DNA from: G963720515 sp963720515
GTDB lineage: Bacteria > Actinomycetota > Thermoleophilia > Gaiellales > Gaiellaceae
NCBI GenBank assembly: GCA_963720515.1
Contig: OY970397.1
Coordinates: 1,116,001-1,180,000 of the forward strand
Length of the DNA stretch: 64,000 bases
Direction: 5' to 3'
The notes below the pieces were generated by a model that ran no database searches, was not told where the DNA came from, and saw nothing but the letters and a program-made list of their open reading frames with translations. Made by a program: the position numbers and the translations under genes. Positions 42,048-50,408 of this stretch are shown here, in pieces (the stretch's first letter is position 1; the number at the start of each line of letters is the position of its first letter).

Positions 42048-42064
42048 CCACGAGCGCGTAGTCG

Positions 42065-42193
42065 ACGGCACGAATTCGGCACCGTTCGCGCAGACGCGGG
42101 CAGGGGCTCGATAGCGTTCGTGCTGGGCGGCTCGCGCCCGTTGGGGGGTCGTGCGCCGGACGCGGCGGCCGTGGCCCGAAGGACGGCGGCTAG
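42065..42193 (-). repeat. Dispersed intergenic repeat, copy 3
   Basis: Starts at the rumA stop codon and fills the gap to the presenilin-like gene. It aligns over its length with 2111-2245 and shares an exact 20-mer (42108-42127) with it. The end at 42168-42189 resembles 13235-13259. No coding signal. Confidence 0.65.
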
Positions 42194-43548
42194 TGCACGA
42201 ACAGCGCGACGGTCTCGATGTGCGGCGTGTGCGGGAACATGTCCACCGGCCGCGCGCGCTCCAGCCGGTAGCCGAGCGAGCCGACGAGCTCCTTCGCGTT
42301 CCCGGCGAGCGTGGTCGGGTTGCACGAGACGTAGACGATCTTCGGCGCCTCGAGCTCGCCGACCCGGCGGAGCGTCTTCGTCGTAAGCCCCGCGCGCGGC
42401 GGATCGACGACCACCACGCCCGGCGCGCCCGCACGGTCGCGGAGCTCCTCGAGCGCATCGCCCACCTCGCCGGCGAAGAACGCGGCGTTCGTGACCCCGT
42501 TCAGCTCGGCGTTCTCGAGCGCGCACGCGACCGACTCCTCGGACACCTCGACGCCCCAGACGGTCAACGCCTTCTCGGCCAGCGTCAGCCCGATCGTGCC
42601 GATGCCGCAGAAGAGGTCGTACACCGTCTCCTCCCCGGTCAGCCCCGCGTACTCGGCGGCCAACCGGTAGAGCTCCTCGCACATCGCGGTGTTGGTCTGC
42701 AGGAAGGCGTTCGGGCGGACGCGATACCGCTTGCCGAGGAGCTCCTCCTCGATCCACTCCTCGCCCCAGAGAAGCCGCGTCGGGAGGTTTGTCACCTCGG
42801 CCGGCCGGTCGTTCACGGCCCAGTGGATCGAGCGCACCTCGGGGAACCGGCGCATTGCGGCGACGAACCGGTCGGCGCCGTCCAGCTCGCCCGGCGCGGT
42901 CACGAGCGTGACGAGCGCCTGGCCCGTGTTGCGGCCCTCGCGGAAGACGAGGTGGCGCAGGTAGCCAGTGTGCGTCTCCTGGTCGTAGGCGTCGAGCCCC
43001 TCGGCGCGCGCCCACGCGCGGGCGGCGTCGCGGATCGCGTTGCCGAGGTCGGTCGTCAGCCAGCAGCGCTCGAGGTCGAGCACCTCGTCCCAGCGCCCCG
43101 CCCGGTGGAACCCGAGCCCCGGCCCGGACGGCGTACGCGTGAACGAGTACTCGAGCTTGTTCCGGTAGTGGAAGATCTCGGTCGAGCCGAGCGCCGGCTC
43201 GAGCTCCACGTCAAGGCCGCCGATCCGCTGGAGCGCGTCCGCGACCTGGCCCGCCTTCGCCTCGAGCTGCGCCGCGTAGTCGAGGTCCTGAAACCGGCAG
43301 CCGCCGCACGCGGGGAAGTGCACGCACGGGGCGTCCACACGGGGCGCGCCCGGCTCGACGACCGCGACCGCATCGGCCTCGGCGTGGCTCCGCTTCACCT
43401 TCGTCACGCGCGCCCGCACGACGTCGCCCGGAAGCCCGCGCCGCACGAAGAGCACGAAGCCGTTTAGCCGCCCGACGCCGGCCCCGCCGTACGCGAGCCG
43501 GTCGATCCGAACCTCGACCTCGTCGCCTTTGGAGACCGGCGCGGCCAT
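42190..43548 (-). CDS. 23S rRNA (uracil-C5) methyltransferase, RlmD/RumA family
   Basis: 452 residues from the ATG at 43548; the open frame upstream is shadow. N-terminal TRAM domain (KGDEVEVRIDRLAYGGAGVGR), Fe-S ligands CVHFPACGGC near 75-84 with a fourth Cys in LERCWL, SAM site DLFCGIGTIGLTLA near 318 and the catalytic Cys in YVSCNPTTL near 407. Methylates m5U in 23S rRNA or tRNA; RlmD, RlmC and TrmA cannot be told apart here. Confidence 0.93.
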   Translation of the reverse strand: MAAPVSKGDEVEVRIDRLAYGGAGVGRLNGFVLFVRRGLPGDVVRARVTKVKRSHAEADAVAVVEPGAPRVDAPCVHFPACGGCRFQDLDYAAQLEAKAGQVADALQRIGGLDVELEPALGSTEIFHYRNKLEYSFTRTPSGPGLGFHRAGRWDEVLDLERCWLTTDLGNAIRDAARAWARAEGLDAYDQETHTGYLRHLVFREGRNTGQALVTLVTAPGELDGADRFVAAMRRFPEVRSIHWAVNDRPAEVTNLPTRLLWGEEWIEEELLGKRYRVRPNAFLQTNTAMCEELYRLAAEYAGLTGEETVYDLFCGIGTIGLTLAEKALTVWGVEVSEESVACALENAELNGVTNAAFFAGEVGDALEELRDRAGAPGVVVVDPPRAGLTTKTLRRVGELEAPKIVYVSCNPTTLAGNAKELVGSLGYRLERARPVDMFPHTPHIETVALFVH

Positions 43549-43562
43549 GCGGCCGACCCTAC

Positions 43563-44984
43563 CTAGCGCGTGAGCGGCACCGCCGAGTCGGCAGGCGCCT
43601 CCTCGAGCGTGCGCCGTGGGATCGTCCCCCACGACGGGCGGCGGCCGAAGACGAAGCGCACGGTCGCGTCGAACTTCCAGAGGGCGATCAGCGGCTGGAA
43701 CCAGACGCACTCGAGCAGGCTCCAGCCGAGGAGCTTCGCCACGCCGAGGCGGCCGTAGCGGCGGAACCCGAGCTCCTCCACGAGCAGCGCCGCGATGCTC
43801 TGCGCCAGGCCGAAGAGAACGGTGCCGACGACGAGCAGCACGAGATAGGGCCATGTGCTCGGGTAGAGGAGAACGAGCGCGATGGTGACCGCGTAGCCGA
43901 CGATCTGGAAGAACGGCGCAAGCGCGTCGAAGATCGAGACGAACGGGAACGCGAGCGTGCCGGCCGCGCCGTAGCGCCGGCGGCCGAACATGCCGCGGTG
44001 GAGGCGGATCGTCTCGAGCAGGCCGACCTGCCAGCGCATCCGTTGCGAGCGCAGACCGCCGAGCGTGTCGGGCGCCTGCGTCCAGCAGACCGCGTCGGGG
44101 CAGAACGCGACCCTCGCGCCCGGCCAGTCCGGCCGCAGGCTGTGGTGGAGCCGGATGGTCAGCTCCATGTCCTCGCCCAGCGAGCCCGGCATGAAGCCGC
44201 CGACGGCGAGGAGCATGTCGCGCCGGAAGACGCCGAAGGCGCCGCTCACGACGAGCAGGCCGTTCATGCGCGACCACGCGATCCGCGTCCCGAGGAAGCC
44301 GCGCAGGTACTCGATCACCTGGGTCGCCGCAAGCCCGCGCCGCCCGACACGCGCCTCGACCGCGCCCCCGGGGCCAACGCGAGAGGCGCCGAGCACCCGG
44401 ATCGTGCCGCCGGACGCGACGCAGTCGTCCGGATCCTCCTCGAACGGCCGCAGCGCGCTCGCGAGCGCGTCGGGCTCGAGCAGACCGTCCGCGTCCACCA
44501 CGGCGACGAGCTCCTGCCGTGCGACACCCAGGGCGGCGTTGAGCGCGTCCGCCCGGCCGCCGTTGGCCTTCCGCACGACGAGGAGCCCCGGCGCGACCCG
44601 CGAGGCGTAGAGCGCCTGGATCTCCGCGGTAGGAATCGGCAGCGGCCCGCCGAGCGGGACCGGGACGAGGTCGAACGCCTCGGCGAGCCGGTCGAACGTG
44701 GCGTCGGTAGAGCCGTCGTCCACGACGACGATCTCGAGCGGCTCGTAGTCGACCGCGAGGAGCGAGGCGACGGTCGCGACGACGAGTAGCTCCTCGTCGA
44801 ACGCGGGGACGAGCACGCTGATCCCTGGCCGCGACGGCGGCAATGCGCGCCGGCCCGGCTGGCGCCCGCGGACGAGCCACGACATCTCGCCGAACGACAT
44901 CGCGAGCAGCGTCAAGACGATCAGGTTGTAGACCGCGAAGAACGTGAAGGCGATCAGGGATCCTGTGATGAGCGTGTCCCTCAC
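43563..44984 (-). CDS. Membrane-bound processive GT2 glycosyltransferase
   Basis: 473 residues from a GTG overlapping the HEAT-repeat stop (GTGA). One N-terminal span, a GT-A domain with VLVPAFDEELLVVATV, VVVDDGSTDAT, VVDADGLLEPD, the acceptor motif GEDMELTIRLH and QRMRWQVG (the QxxRW of processive synthases), then three to four C-terminal spans. This is the architecture of cellulose, hyaluronan and PNAG synthases, so an exported polysaccharide is likely. No PilZ domain or export partner is encoded beside it. Confidence 0.92.
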   Translation of the reverse strand: MRDTLITGSLIAFTFFAVYNLIVLTLLAMSFGEMSWLVRGRQPGRRALPPSRPGISVLVPAFDEELLVVATVASLLAVDYEPLEIVVVDDGSTDATFDRLAEAFDLVPVPLGGPLPIPTAEIQALYASRVAPGLLVVRKANGGRADALNAALGVARQELVAVVDADGLLEPDALASALRPFEEDPDDCVASGGTIRVLGASRVGPGGAVEARVGRRGLAATQVIEYLRGFLGTRIAWSRMNGLLVVSGAFGVFRRDMLLAVGGFMPGSLGEDMELTIRLHHSLRPDWPGARVAFCPDAVCWTQAPDTLGGLRSQRMRWQVGLLETIRLHRGMFGRRRYGAAGTLAFPFVSIFDALAPFFQIVGYAVTIALVLLYPSTWPYLVLLVVGTVLFGLAQSIAALLVEELGFRRYGRLGVAKLLGWSLLECVWFQPLIALWKFDATVRFVFGRRPSWGTIPRRTLEEAPADSAVPLTR

Positions 44985-46069
44985 GACGCGACCTCCGCGA
45001 TCGTGCTGGCGTACTCCACCGGCCACGCGTCGGACCGGTCGAGGGTCGCACGTACAGCGGCGCCTGCCTGCGGACGCTCGCGGAGCGCGGCGAGCGACTC
45101 CGCCGAGCGGAGCGCGACCTCCCGATCGGGATCGGCGATCCCCTCGGCGAGGAGCCCGGCGGCCCCCGGCCAGTCGAACGCCCCGAGGGCGGCCGCGGTC
45201 TCGCGGCGCACGCGGACGTCGGGATCCTCGACCGTCGCGAGGAGGCCGGGTGGCGGCGCCAACCCGCCGACGCGCCCGAGCGCGCGGACGGCCGCGGTTC
45301 GCACGCGTGCGTCGGGATCGGCGAGCGCGCCGGCCAGCAGGTCCGAGGCAGCGCCCGGCCCGAGCTCGCCGGCCGCGTCCGCGATCCCGAAGCACGACGA
45401 GACCCGGACCGTCGCGTCGGGCGAGGAGAGCCCGCGGCGGAAGGCCTCCGCCCCCGGGCGCCCGAGCCCCTTGAGCGCCGCGTGGGAGACGCCGATCGAC
45501 ACGGCGCGCCGCTCGAGGTAGAGGGCCGTCAGCGCGGCCGCGGCCTCGGGAGCGCCAAGCCGTCCGAGGGCGCGGACGGCGGCGAGACGAACCTCTGAGC
45601 GGCTGTCCTCGAGCCGCTCAAGGAGGAACGGCACCGACCGCTCGTCGCCGGCCGCGCCGAGCATGTCGCAGGCGAGGGCCCGGCGCCACGGCGTGCGCCG
45701 GCGGGTCGCCTGCTCGACCGCGCCGATCGCGCCGACTTCGTCGAGGACGGCGCGGAGCCTCGCCTTCGCCGCCTCCTCTGCGTCCTCCGCGAGATCGAGG
45801 ACGAGCCAGGCGGCGGCGGTGCGCCCCTGCCGCCCGAGGCCGCCGAGCGCGCGGCGAAGCATGTCGAGGTCGGCCGCCGCCCCGCTCGCCGCGGCCGCAC
45901 GCACGAGCGGCTCGAGCTCGCGGCGGGCCGCCTCCTGCCGCCGGCGGTTGAACGCCCATTGCTCGCGCAGCACCGCGAGGCCGACGAGGAGCGCGACGTT
46001 CGCCGCGAGCAGGCCGGCGAAGAACCACGCCAGCGGCTCGGGGAGGTCCGCAGCCGGAAGGTCGGCAAT
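44981..46069 (-). CDS. Membrane-anchored HEAT-repeat protein
   Basis: About 362 residues. One N-terminal span (AWFFAGLLAANVALLVGLAVL), then six or more HEAT/PBS repeats, e.g. SVPFLLERLEDSRSEVRLAA, LAGALADPDARVRTAAVRAL, ATVEDPDVRVRRETAAALG. No ATG, GTG or TTG lies before the membrane span; ATT 46069 and CTG 46033 are the candidates, while GTG 45973 would delete the anchor. The start is therefore uncertain. Coupled to the GT2 gene by a 4 nt overlap, so probably a scaffold for that synthase. Confidence 0.75.
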   Translation of the reverse strand: MADLPAADLPEPLAWFFAGLLAANVALLVGLAVLREQWAFNRRRQEAARRELEPLVRAAAASGAAADLDMLRRALGGLGRQGRTAAAWLVLDLAEDAEEAAKARLRAVLDEVGAIGAVEQATRRRTPWRRALACDMLGAAGDERSVPFLLERLEDSRSEVRLAAVRALGRLGAPEAAAALTALYLERRAVSIGVSHAALKGLGRPGAEAFRRGLSSPDATVRVSSCFGIADAAGELGPGAASDLLAGALADPDARVRTAAVRALGRVGGLAPPPGLLATVEDPDVRVRRETAAALGAFDWPGAAGLLAEGIADPDREVALRSAESLAALRERPQAGAAVRATLDRSDAWPVEYASTIAEVAS

Positions 46070-46103
46070 AGAGATGGCGCGGCGAGTGTACGGACCGGGC
46101 TGG

Positions 46104-46505
46104 TCAGCCGATCGGCGCGACGAGCACCTTGCGCGAGCGCGGCCCGTCGAACTCGCAGAAGAAGATCCCCTGCCAGGTACCGAGCGCGAGGTCGCCGTCG
46201 CGAAGCGGGATGACGACCGAGGTGGCCGTGAGCGCCGCGCGTACGTGGGACGGGGCGTTCTCCTCGCCCTCCTCGATGTGCTCCCAGCCCCACTCGTCCC
46301 CGACGATCCGCTGAAGCGCCTTCTCGAGATCGCGTCCGACGGCCGGGTCTGCGTGCTCCTGGACGACGACACCCGCCGTCGTGTGCGGCACCCAGACGAC
46401 GGCTGCGACCGCGTCGCCCGCGTCCGCGAGGGCCTCCCGGACCTTCGCCGTGATCTCGACGGCCTGCGTCTTCCGCTCTGTCCGGACGTCGATCTCGCGC
46501 AACAT
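46104..46505 (-). CDS. YjbQ/UPF0047 family protein
   Basis: 133 residues matching the family throughout: VPHTTAGVVVQEHAD, ENAPSHVRAAL with conserved Asn and His, ALGTWQGIFFCEFDGPRSRKV. Homologues show weak thiamine-phosphate synthase activity and form trimers. It ends 34 nt before the HEAT-repeat gene on the same strand. Confidence 0.95.
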   Translation of the reverse strand: MLREIDVRTERKTQAVEITAKVREALADAGDAVAAVVWVPHTTAGVVVQEHADPAVGRDLEKALQRIVGDEWGWEHIEEGEENAPSHVRAALTATSVVIPLRDGDLALGTWQGIFFCEFDGPRSRKVLVAPIG

Positions 46506-46513
46506 CGGCGGGC

Positions 46514-46519
46514 TATCCT
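46514..46519 (+). promoter_or_regulatory. -10 box for the M3-like peptidase gene
   Basis: TATCCT ends 9 nt before the ATG at 46529, consistent with a leaderless or nearly leaderless mRNA. Confidence 0.4.
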
Positions 46520-46528
46520 ACGCCACTC

Positions 46529-48025
46529 ATGGCGACAACCCCGGTGGGGAGCGGCATGGTCGAGGCCTACCGGGATGAGGCAGACCGCTTCATCGCCGCG
46601 CTCGACGGCGAGGTCTACCTCCACTTCGCCGGCCACAAGGAGGCGCTCGAGCTCGAGCCGATCTACGAGCGCCACGCCGACCTGACGACGCTCGACGCAT
46701 GCCGCCGGCTCGAGCAGGCCGCCGCCGAGGGCCTCTGCGGCGTCGAGCTCTGGCGCTTCGCGTGCGAGGGCTACATCGGCGACGCCGGCCGTGCCGACGA
46801 GGAGGAGCTCGCAGGGCTCGAGGCGTCGCTCGAGGCGACCGTGGACGGCGAGACGATCCCGTTCCGGCTCCTCCGGATGGCAACCTCGAACGAGCCCGAC
46901 CGCGAGCGGCGCTGGCGACTCGAGCGGGCGCGGGTCGAGCTCGTCGAGGAGCGGCTGAACCCGATCTACATGCGCGCGACCGAGCGCCTGCGCGCGAACG
47001 CCGTCGAGCTCGGCGCCGAGACCTATCGCGCCCTGTACGAGCGCCTCGGCTTCCCGCTCGCCGAGCTCGGCGAGGAGTGCCGGCGTCTCCTCGCGGAGAC
47101 CGAGGATCTCTACGTCGCCTCGGCCGAGAAGCTCTTCCGCACGCGGCTCGGCATCGGCCTCGACGACGCGACGCGGCCCGACCTCCTGCGGCTGCTGCGC
47201 GCGACCGACTGGGACACCGGCTTCCCGGCGGCCGCGATGCTCCCCGCCCTTACCGGCACGCTCGCCGACCTCGGAATCGATCTCGCCGCCCAGCGGAACG
47301 TCGAGCTCGACGTCGAGCCCCGCCCGCTCAAGTCTCCGCGGGCCTTCTGCGCGCCGATCGAGGTGCCCGGGCGCGTCGTCCTCGTCATCAACCCGATGGG
47401 CGGCCCGGACGACTGGCACGCGCTCTTCCACGAGGCGGGGCACACCGAGCACTACGCGCACACCTCGGGCGACCTCGTCCTCGAGGCCCGGCGGCTCGGC
47501 GACTACGCGGTGACCGAGGGCTGGGCCGCGCTCCTCGAGCGCGTCGTGGACGAGCCGCTCTGGCTCGCGCGGCGCCTCGACTTCGGCCGGCCGGACGAGT
47601 TCGCCGACCAGGCGGCCGCGATCCACCTCTACATCGCCCGCCGCTACGCGGCGAAGATCCTCTACGAGCTCGAGCTCCACGGCGGCGCGCCGCTCGACCA
47701 GATGCGCGCGCGCTACGTCGAGCTGCTCGCGGACGCGACGAAGGTGGCGCCGTCCTCCGCCGACTACCTCGCCGACGTGGACTCGGGCTTCTACGCGTCC
47801 GCCTACCTCCGCTCGTGGGCGTTCGAGGCGCAGGTGCGCGAGTTCCTGCGCGACGAGTTCGGCACGTCGTGGTTCGCGCGGCGCGAGGCCGGGTCGCTCC
47901 TGCGCGAGCTCTGGAACGAGGGCCAGCGCCTGACCGCCGAGGAGATGGTTCGCGACGTGACCGGCTCCGACCTCGACCTGGATGCGCTCGTGGCGCGGGT
48001 TCGCGAGCGCGTCGGTTCCCGCTAG
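46529..48025 (+). CDS. M3-like zinc metallopeptidase
   Basis: 498 residues, all-helical. The zinc site LFHEAGHTEHYAH lies near 297-309 and the third ligand Glu in AVTEGWAALLE near 330. No signal peptide, so a cytoplasmic oligopeptidase. ATG 46529 is preferred for its -10 spacing, but GGGGAG stands 4 nt before an ATG at 46556, a second candidate. Divergent from YjbQ, with 23 nt between starts. Confidence 0.88.
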   Translation: MATTPVGSGMVEAYRDEADRFIAALDGEVYLHFAGHKEALELEPIYERHADLTTLDACRRLEQAAAEGLCGVELWRFACEGYIGDAGRADEEELAGLEASLEATVDGETIPFRLLRMATSNEPDRERRWRLERARVELVEERLNPIYMRATERLRANAVELGAETYRALYERLGFPLAELGEECRRLLAETEDLYVASAEKLFRTRLGIGLDDATRPDLLRLLRATDWDTGFPAAAMLPALTGTLADLGIDLAAQRNVELDVEPRPLKSPRAFCAPIEVPGRVVLVINPMGGPDDWHALFHEAGHTEHYAHTSGDLVLEARRLGDYAVTEGWAALLERVVDEPLWLARRLDFGRPDEFADQAAAIHLYIARRYAAKILYELELHGGAPLDQMRARYVELLADATKVAPSSADYLADVDSGFYASAYLRSWAFEAQVREFLRDEFGTSWFARREAGSLLRELWNEGQRLTAEEMVRDVTGSDLDLDALVARVRERVGSR

Positions 48026-48045
48026 GCGGCCGCCGACCGAACGAT

Positions 48046-48051
48046 TAGGCT
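48046..48051 (+). promoter_or_regulatory. -10 box for the COG2403-like gene
   Basis: TAGGCT ends 8 nt before the GTG at 48060. Confidence 0.4.
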
Positions 48052-48059
48052 CCCCGACC

Positions 48060-49397
48060 GTGCCTCGTCGCATCGTGATCGCCGGCGCCGCCGGGCGGGA
48101 CTTCCACAACTTCAACGTGGCGTTCCGCGGCAACCCCGACGTCGAGGTCGTCGCGTTCACCGCGACGCAGATCCCGGACATCGACGGGCGCGTCTATCCG
48201 GCCGAGCTCGCAGGCGACGGGTACCCGAGCGGGATCCCGATCGTCGCCGAGGAGAAGCTCGACGACCTCGCCCGCGACGCGGACGAGGTCGTCTTCGCCT
48301 ACTCGGACGTCTCGCACGAGCACGTGATGCACATCGGCTCGCGCGCACTGGCCGCCGGCGCGGACTACCGCCTCATGGGCCCGCGCGCGACCGAGCTCAC
48401 GTCCACGAAGCCGGTCGTCGCGATCTGCGCGGTCCGCACCGGCTCCGGCAAGAGCCAGACGACGCGCCACGTTGCGCGTGTCCTCCACGGCGCGGGCATG
48501 CGCGTCGCCGTCCTCCGTCACCCGATGCCCTACGGCGACCTCGTCAAGCAGGCCGTGCAGCGCTTCGAGAAGTACGAGGACCTGGAGGCGGCGAACTGCA
48601 CGATCGAGGAGCGCGAGGAGTACGAGCCGCACCTCGCCGAGGGCAACCTCGTCTTCGCGGGGATCGACTACGGCGCGATCCTCGCGCGGGCCCAGGAGGA
48701 GGCGGACGTGATCCTCTGGGACGGCGGGAACAACGACACGCCGTTCATCCACCCGGACGTGCACGTCGTCGTCGTGGACCCGCACCGCGCCGGGCACGAG
48801 ACGCGCTACCACCCGGGCGAGACCAACCTCCGCATGGCCGACGTCTGCGTGATCAACAAGATGGACAGCGCGCCTCCGGAGGGCGTCGAGGCGGTGCTCG
48901 CGTCGATCGCGCAGCTGAACCCGAAGGCCGAGATCGTGCGCGCGAACTCGCCGTTCGCCGTCGAGGGCGACCCGGAGGAGATCCGCGGCAAGCGCGTCCT
49001 CGCGATCGAGGACGGCCCGACGCTCACGCACGGCGACATGGCCTACGGCGCCGCCGTCCTGGCCGCGAAGGCCTACGGCGCGGCCGAGCTCGTCGATCCG
49101 AAGCCCTTCGCGGTCGGGTCGATCAAGGACACGTTCGAGAAGTACCCCCACGTGTCCGGGCTCCTCCCGGCGATGGGCTATGGCGAGAAGCAGACGAACG
49201 AGCTGCGCGAGACGATCGAGCGCTCCGACGCCGAGCTCGTCCTCATCGGGACGCCGATCGACCTGCGCCGGATCGTGGACATCTCCAAGCCGGCGATGCG
49301 GGTCACATACAAGCTGGACGAGATCGGCGCGCCGACGCTCGAGTCGATCCTCCGCGCCCGGGGCGTCATCGGCGCCGCCGAGCCCGCCCTCGCCTGA
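48060..49397 (+). CDS. P-loop protein of the cyclic 2,3-diphosphoglycerate synthetase family (COG2403)
   Basis: 445 residues from a GTG. N-terminal Rossmann-like part (RRIVIAGAAGRDFHNFNVAF), then a GTPase-like P-loop in AVRTGSGKSQTTRHVARVL near 125-143, ILWDGGNNDTPF near 220, and VINKMDSAPP near 264 as an NKxD motif. Archaeal relatives make cyclic 2,3-DPG; bacterial members are uncharacterised and often lie beside carbamate kinase, as here. Function in this organism unknown. Confidence 0.85.
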   Translation: MPRRIVIAGAAGRDFHNFNVAFRGNPDVEVVAFTATQIPDIDGRVYPAELAGDGYPSGIPIVAEEKLDDLARDADEVVFAYSDVSHEHVMHIGSRALAAGADYRLMGPRATELTSTKPVVAICAVRTGSGKSQTTRHVARVLHGAGMRVAVLRHPMPYGDLVKQAVQRFEKYEDLEAANCTIEEREEYEPHLAEGNLVFAGIDYGAILARAQEEADVILWDGGNNDTPFIHPDVHVVVVDPHRAGHETRYHPGETNLRMADVCVINKMDSAPPEGVEAVLASIAQLNPKAEIVRANSPFAVEGDPEEIRGKRVLAIEDGPTLTHGDMAYGAAVLAAKAYGAAELVDPKPFAVGSIKDTFEKYPHVSGLLPAMGYGEKQTNELRETIERSDAELVLIGTPIDLRRIVDISKPAMRVTYKLDEIGAPTLESILRARGVIGAAEPALA

Positions 49398-49477
49398 CGC
49401 AGGAAGCGCGCCGCTTCTCCGGAACCTGAGCGGGTGACTCGCCACGGACACCCCATCCGTGCGCGACGATTGGTGAG

Positions 49478-50398
49478 ATGACCACCGACCTCACCGTCGT
49501 CGCCCTCGGCGGCAATGCGCTCATCCGCAAGGGCGAGCGCGGCACGGCCGCGGAGCAGCGCGCCAACCTCGCGGACACGTTCGCGGCGCTCGCGGACGTC
49601 CTTCACGACGGGCCCGTCGTCGTCACGCACGGGAACGGCCCGCAGGTCGGGAACGAACTGCTCCGCCAGGAGCTCGGCGCGGCCGAGGCGCCGCCGCTCC
49701 CCCTCTACATCGCGGTCGCGCAGACGCAGGCCGAGATCGGCGCGCTCATCGTCTCCGAGCTGCCGCAGGTCGCGCGCCGCCCGACCGCGGTCGTGCTCAC
49801 GCGCGTCGCCGTCTCGCCCGAGGACCCCGCCTTCGCGAATCCGACGAAACCGGTCGGCCCGTTCTACGACGAGGCCCGCGCGCACGAGCTAGAGCGCGAG
49901 CGCGGCTGGGCGGTGAAGGAGGACGCGGGTCGCGGCTGGCGCCGGGTCGTCCCGTCGCCGAAGCCCCTCGAGGTGCTCGAGCTGGACTCGATCCGCGCGC
50001 TCCTCGCGACGGGCGTCGCCGTGGTTGCCGTGGGCGGCGGCGGCATCCCGGTGGTCGCGCGCGACGGGCGCCACGACGGCGTGGACGCGGTGATCGACAA
50101 GGATCTCGCCTCGGCGCTCCTCGCCACCGGGCTCGGCGCGACGCGCCTCGTCATCCTCACGCAGGTGGACGGGGTCTACCGCGGCTTCGGCACGGACGCC
50201 GCCGAGCGGATCGACGAGCTTCGCGCAGGCCGCGACGACGCCTTCCTCGCCGAGCTCCCGGAGGGCTCGATGCGCCCCAAGGTGGAGGCCGCGTTCGCTT
50301 TCGTCCGCGCGACCGGCGGCACGGTCGAGATCACGACGGCCGAGGCGCTCGCGGCCGGAACGGGCGGCACGCGCATTCTCGCCGCGTCTGCCCCGTAG
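49478..50398 (+). CDS. arcC: Carbamate kinase
   Basis: Interconverts carbamoyl phosphate plus ADP with carbamate plus ATP. 306 residues. VVALGGNALIRKGERGT, VVTHGNGPQVGNELLRQEL, VGPFYDEARAHEL, AVGGGGIPVV and DAVIDKDLASALLA are all diagnostic. Followed 10 nt later by ornithine carbamoyltransferase, which shares carbamoyl phosphate. No arginine deiminase is in the window. Confidence 0.96.
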   Translation: MTTDLTVVALGGNALIRKGERGTAAEQRANLADTFAALADVLHDGPVVVTHGNGPQVGNELLRQELGAAEAPPLPLYIAVAQTQAEIGALIVSELPQVARRPTAVVLTRVAVSPEDPAFANPTKPVGPFYDEARAHELERERGWAVKEDAGRGWRRVVPSPKPLEVLELDSIRALLATGVAVVAVGGGGIPVVARDGRHDGVDAVIDKDLASALLATGLGATRLVILTQVDGVYRGFGTDAAERIDELRAGRDDAFLAELPEGSMRPKVEAAFAFVRATGGTVEITTAEALAAGTGGTRILAASAP

Positions 50399-50408
50399 GA
50401 TTCCGCGC

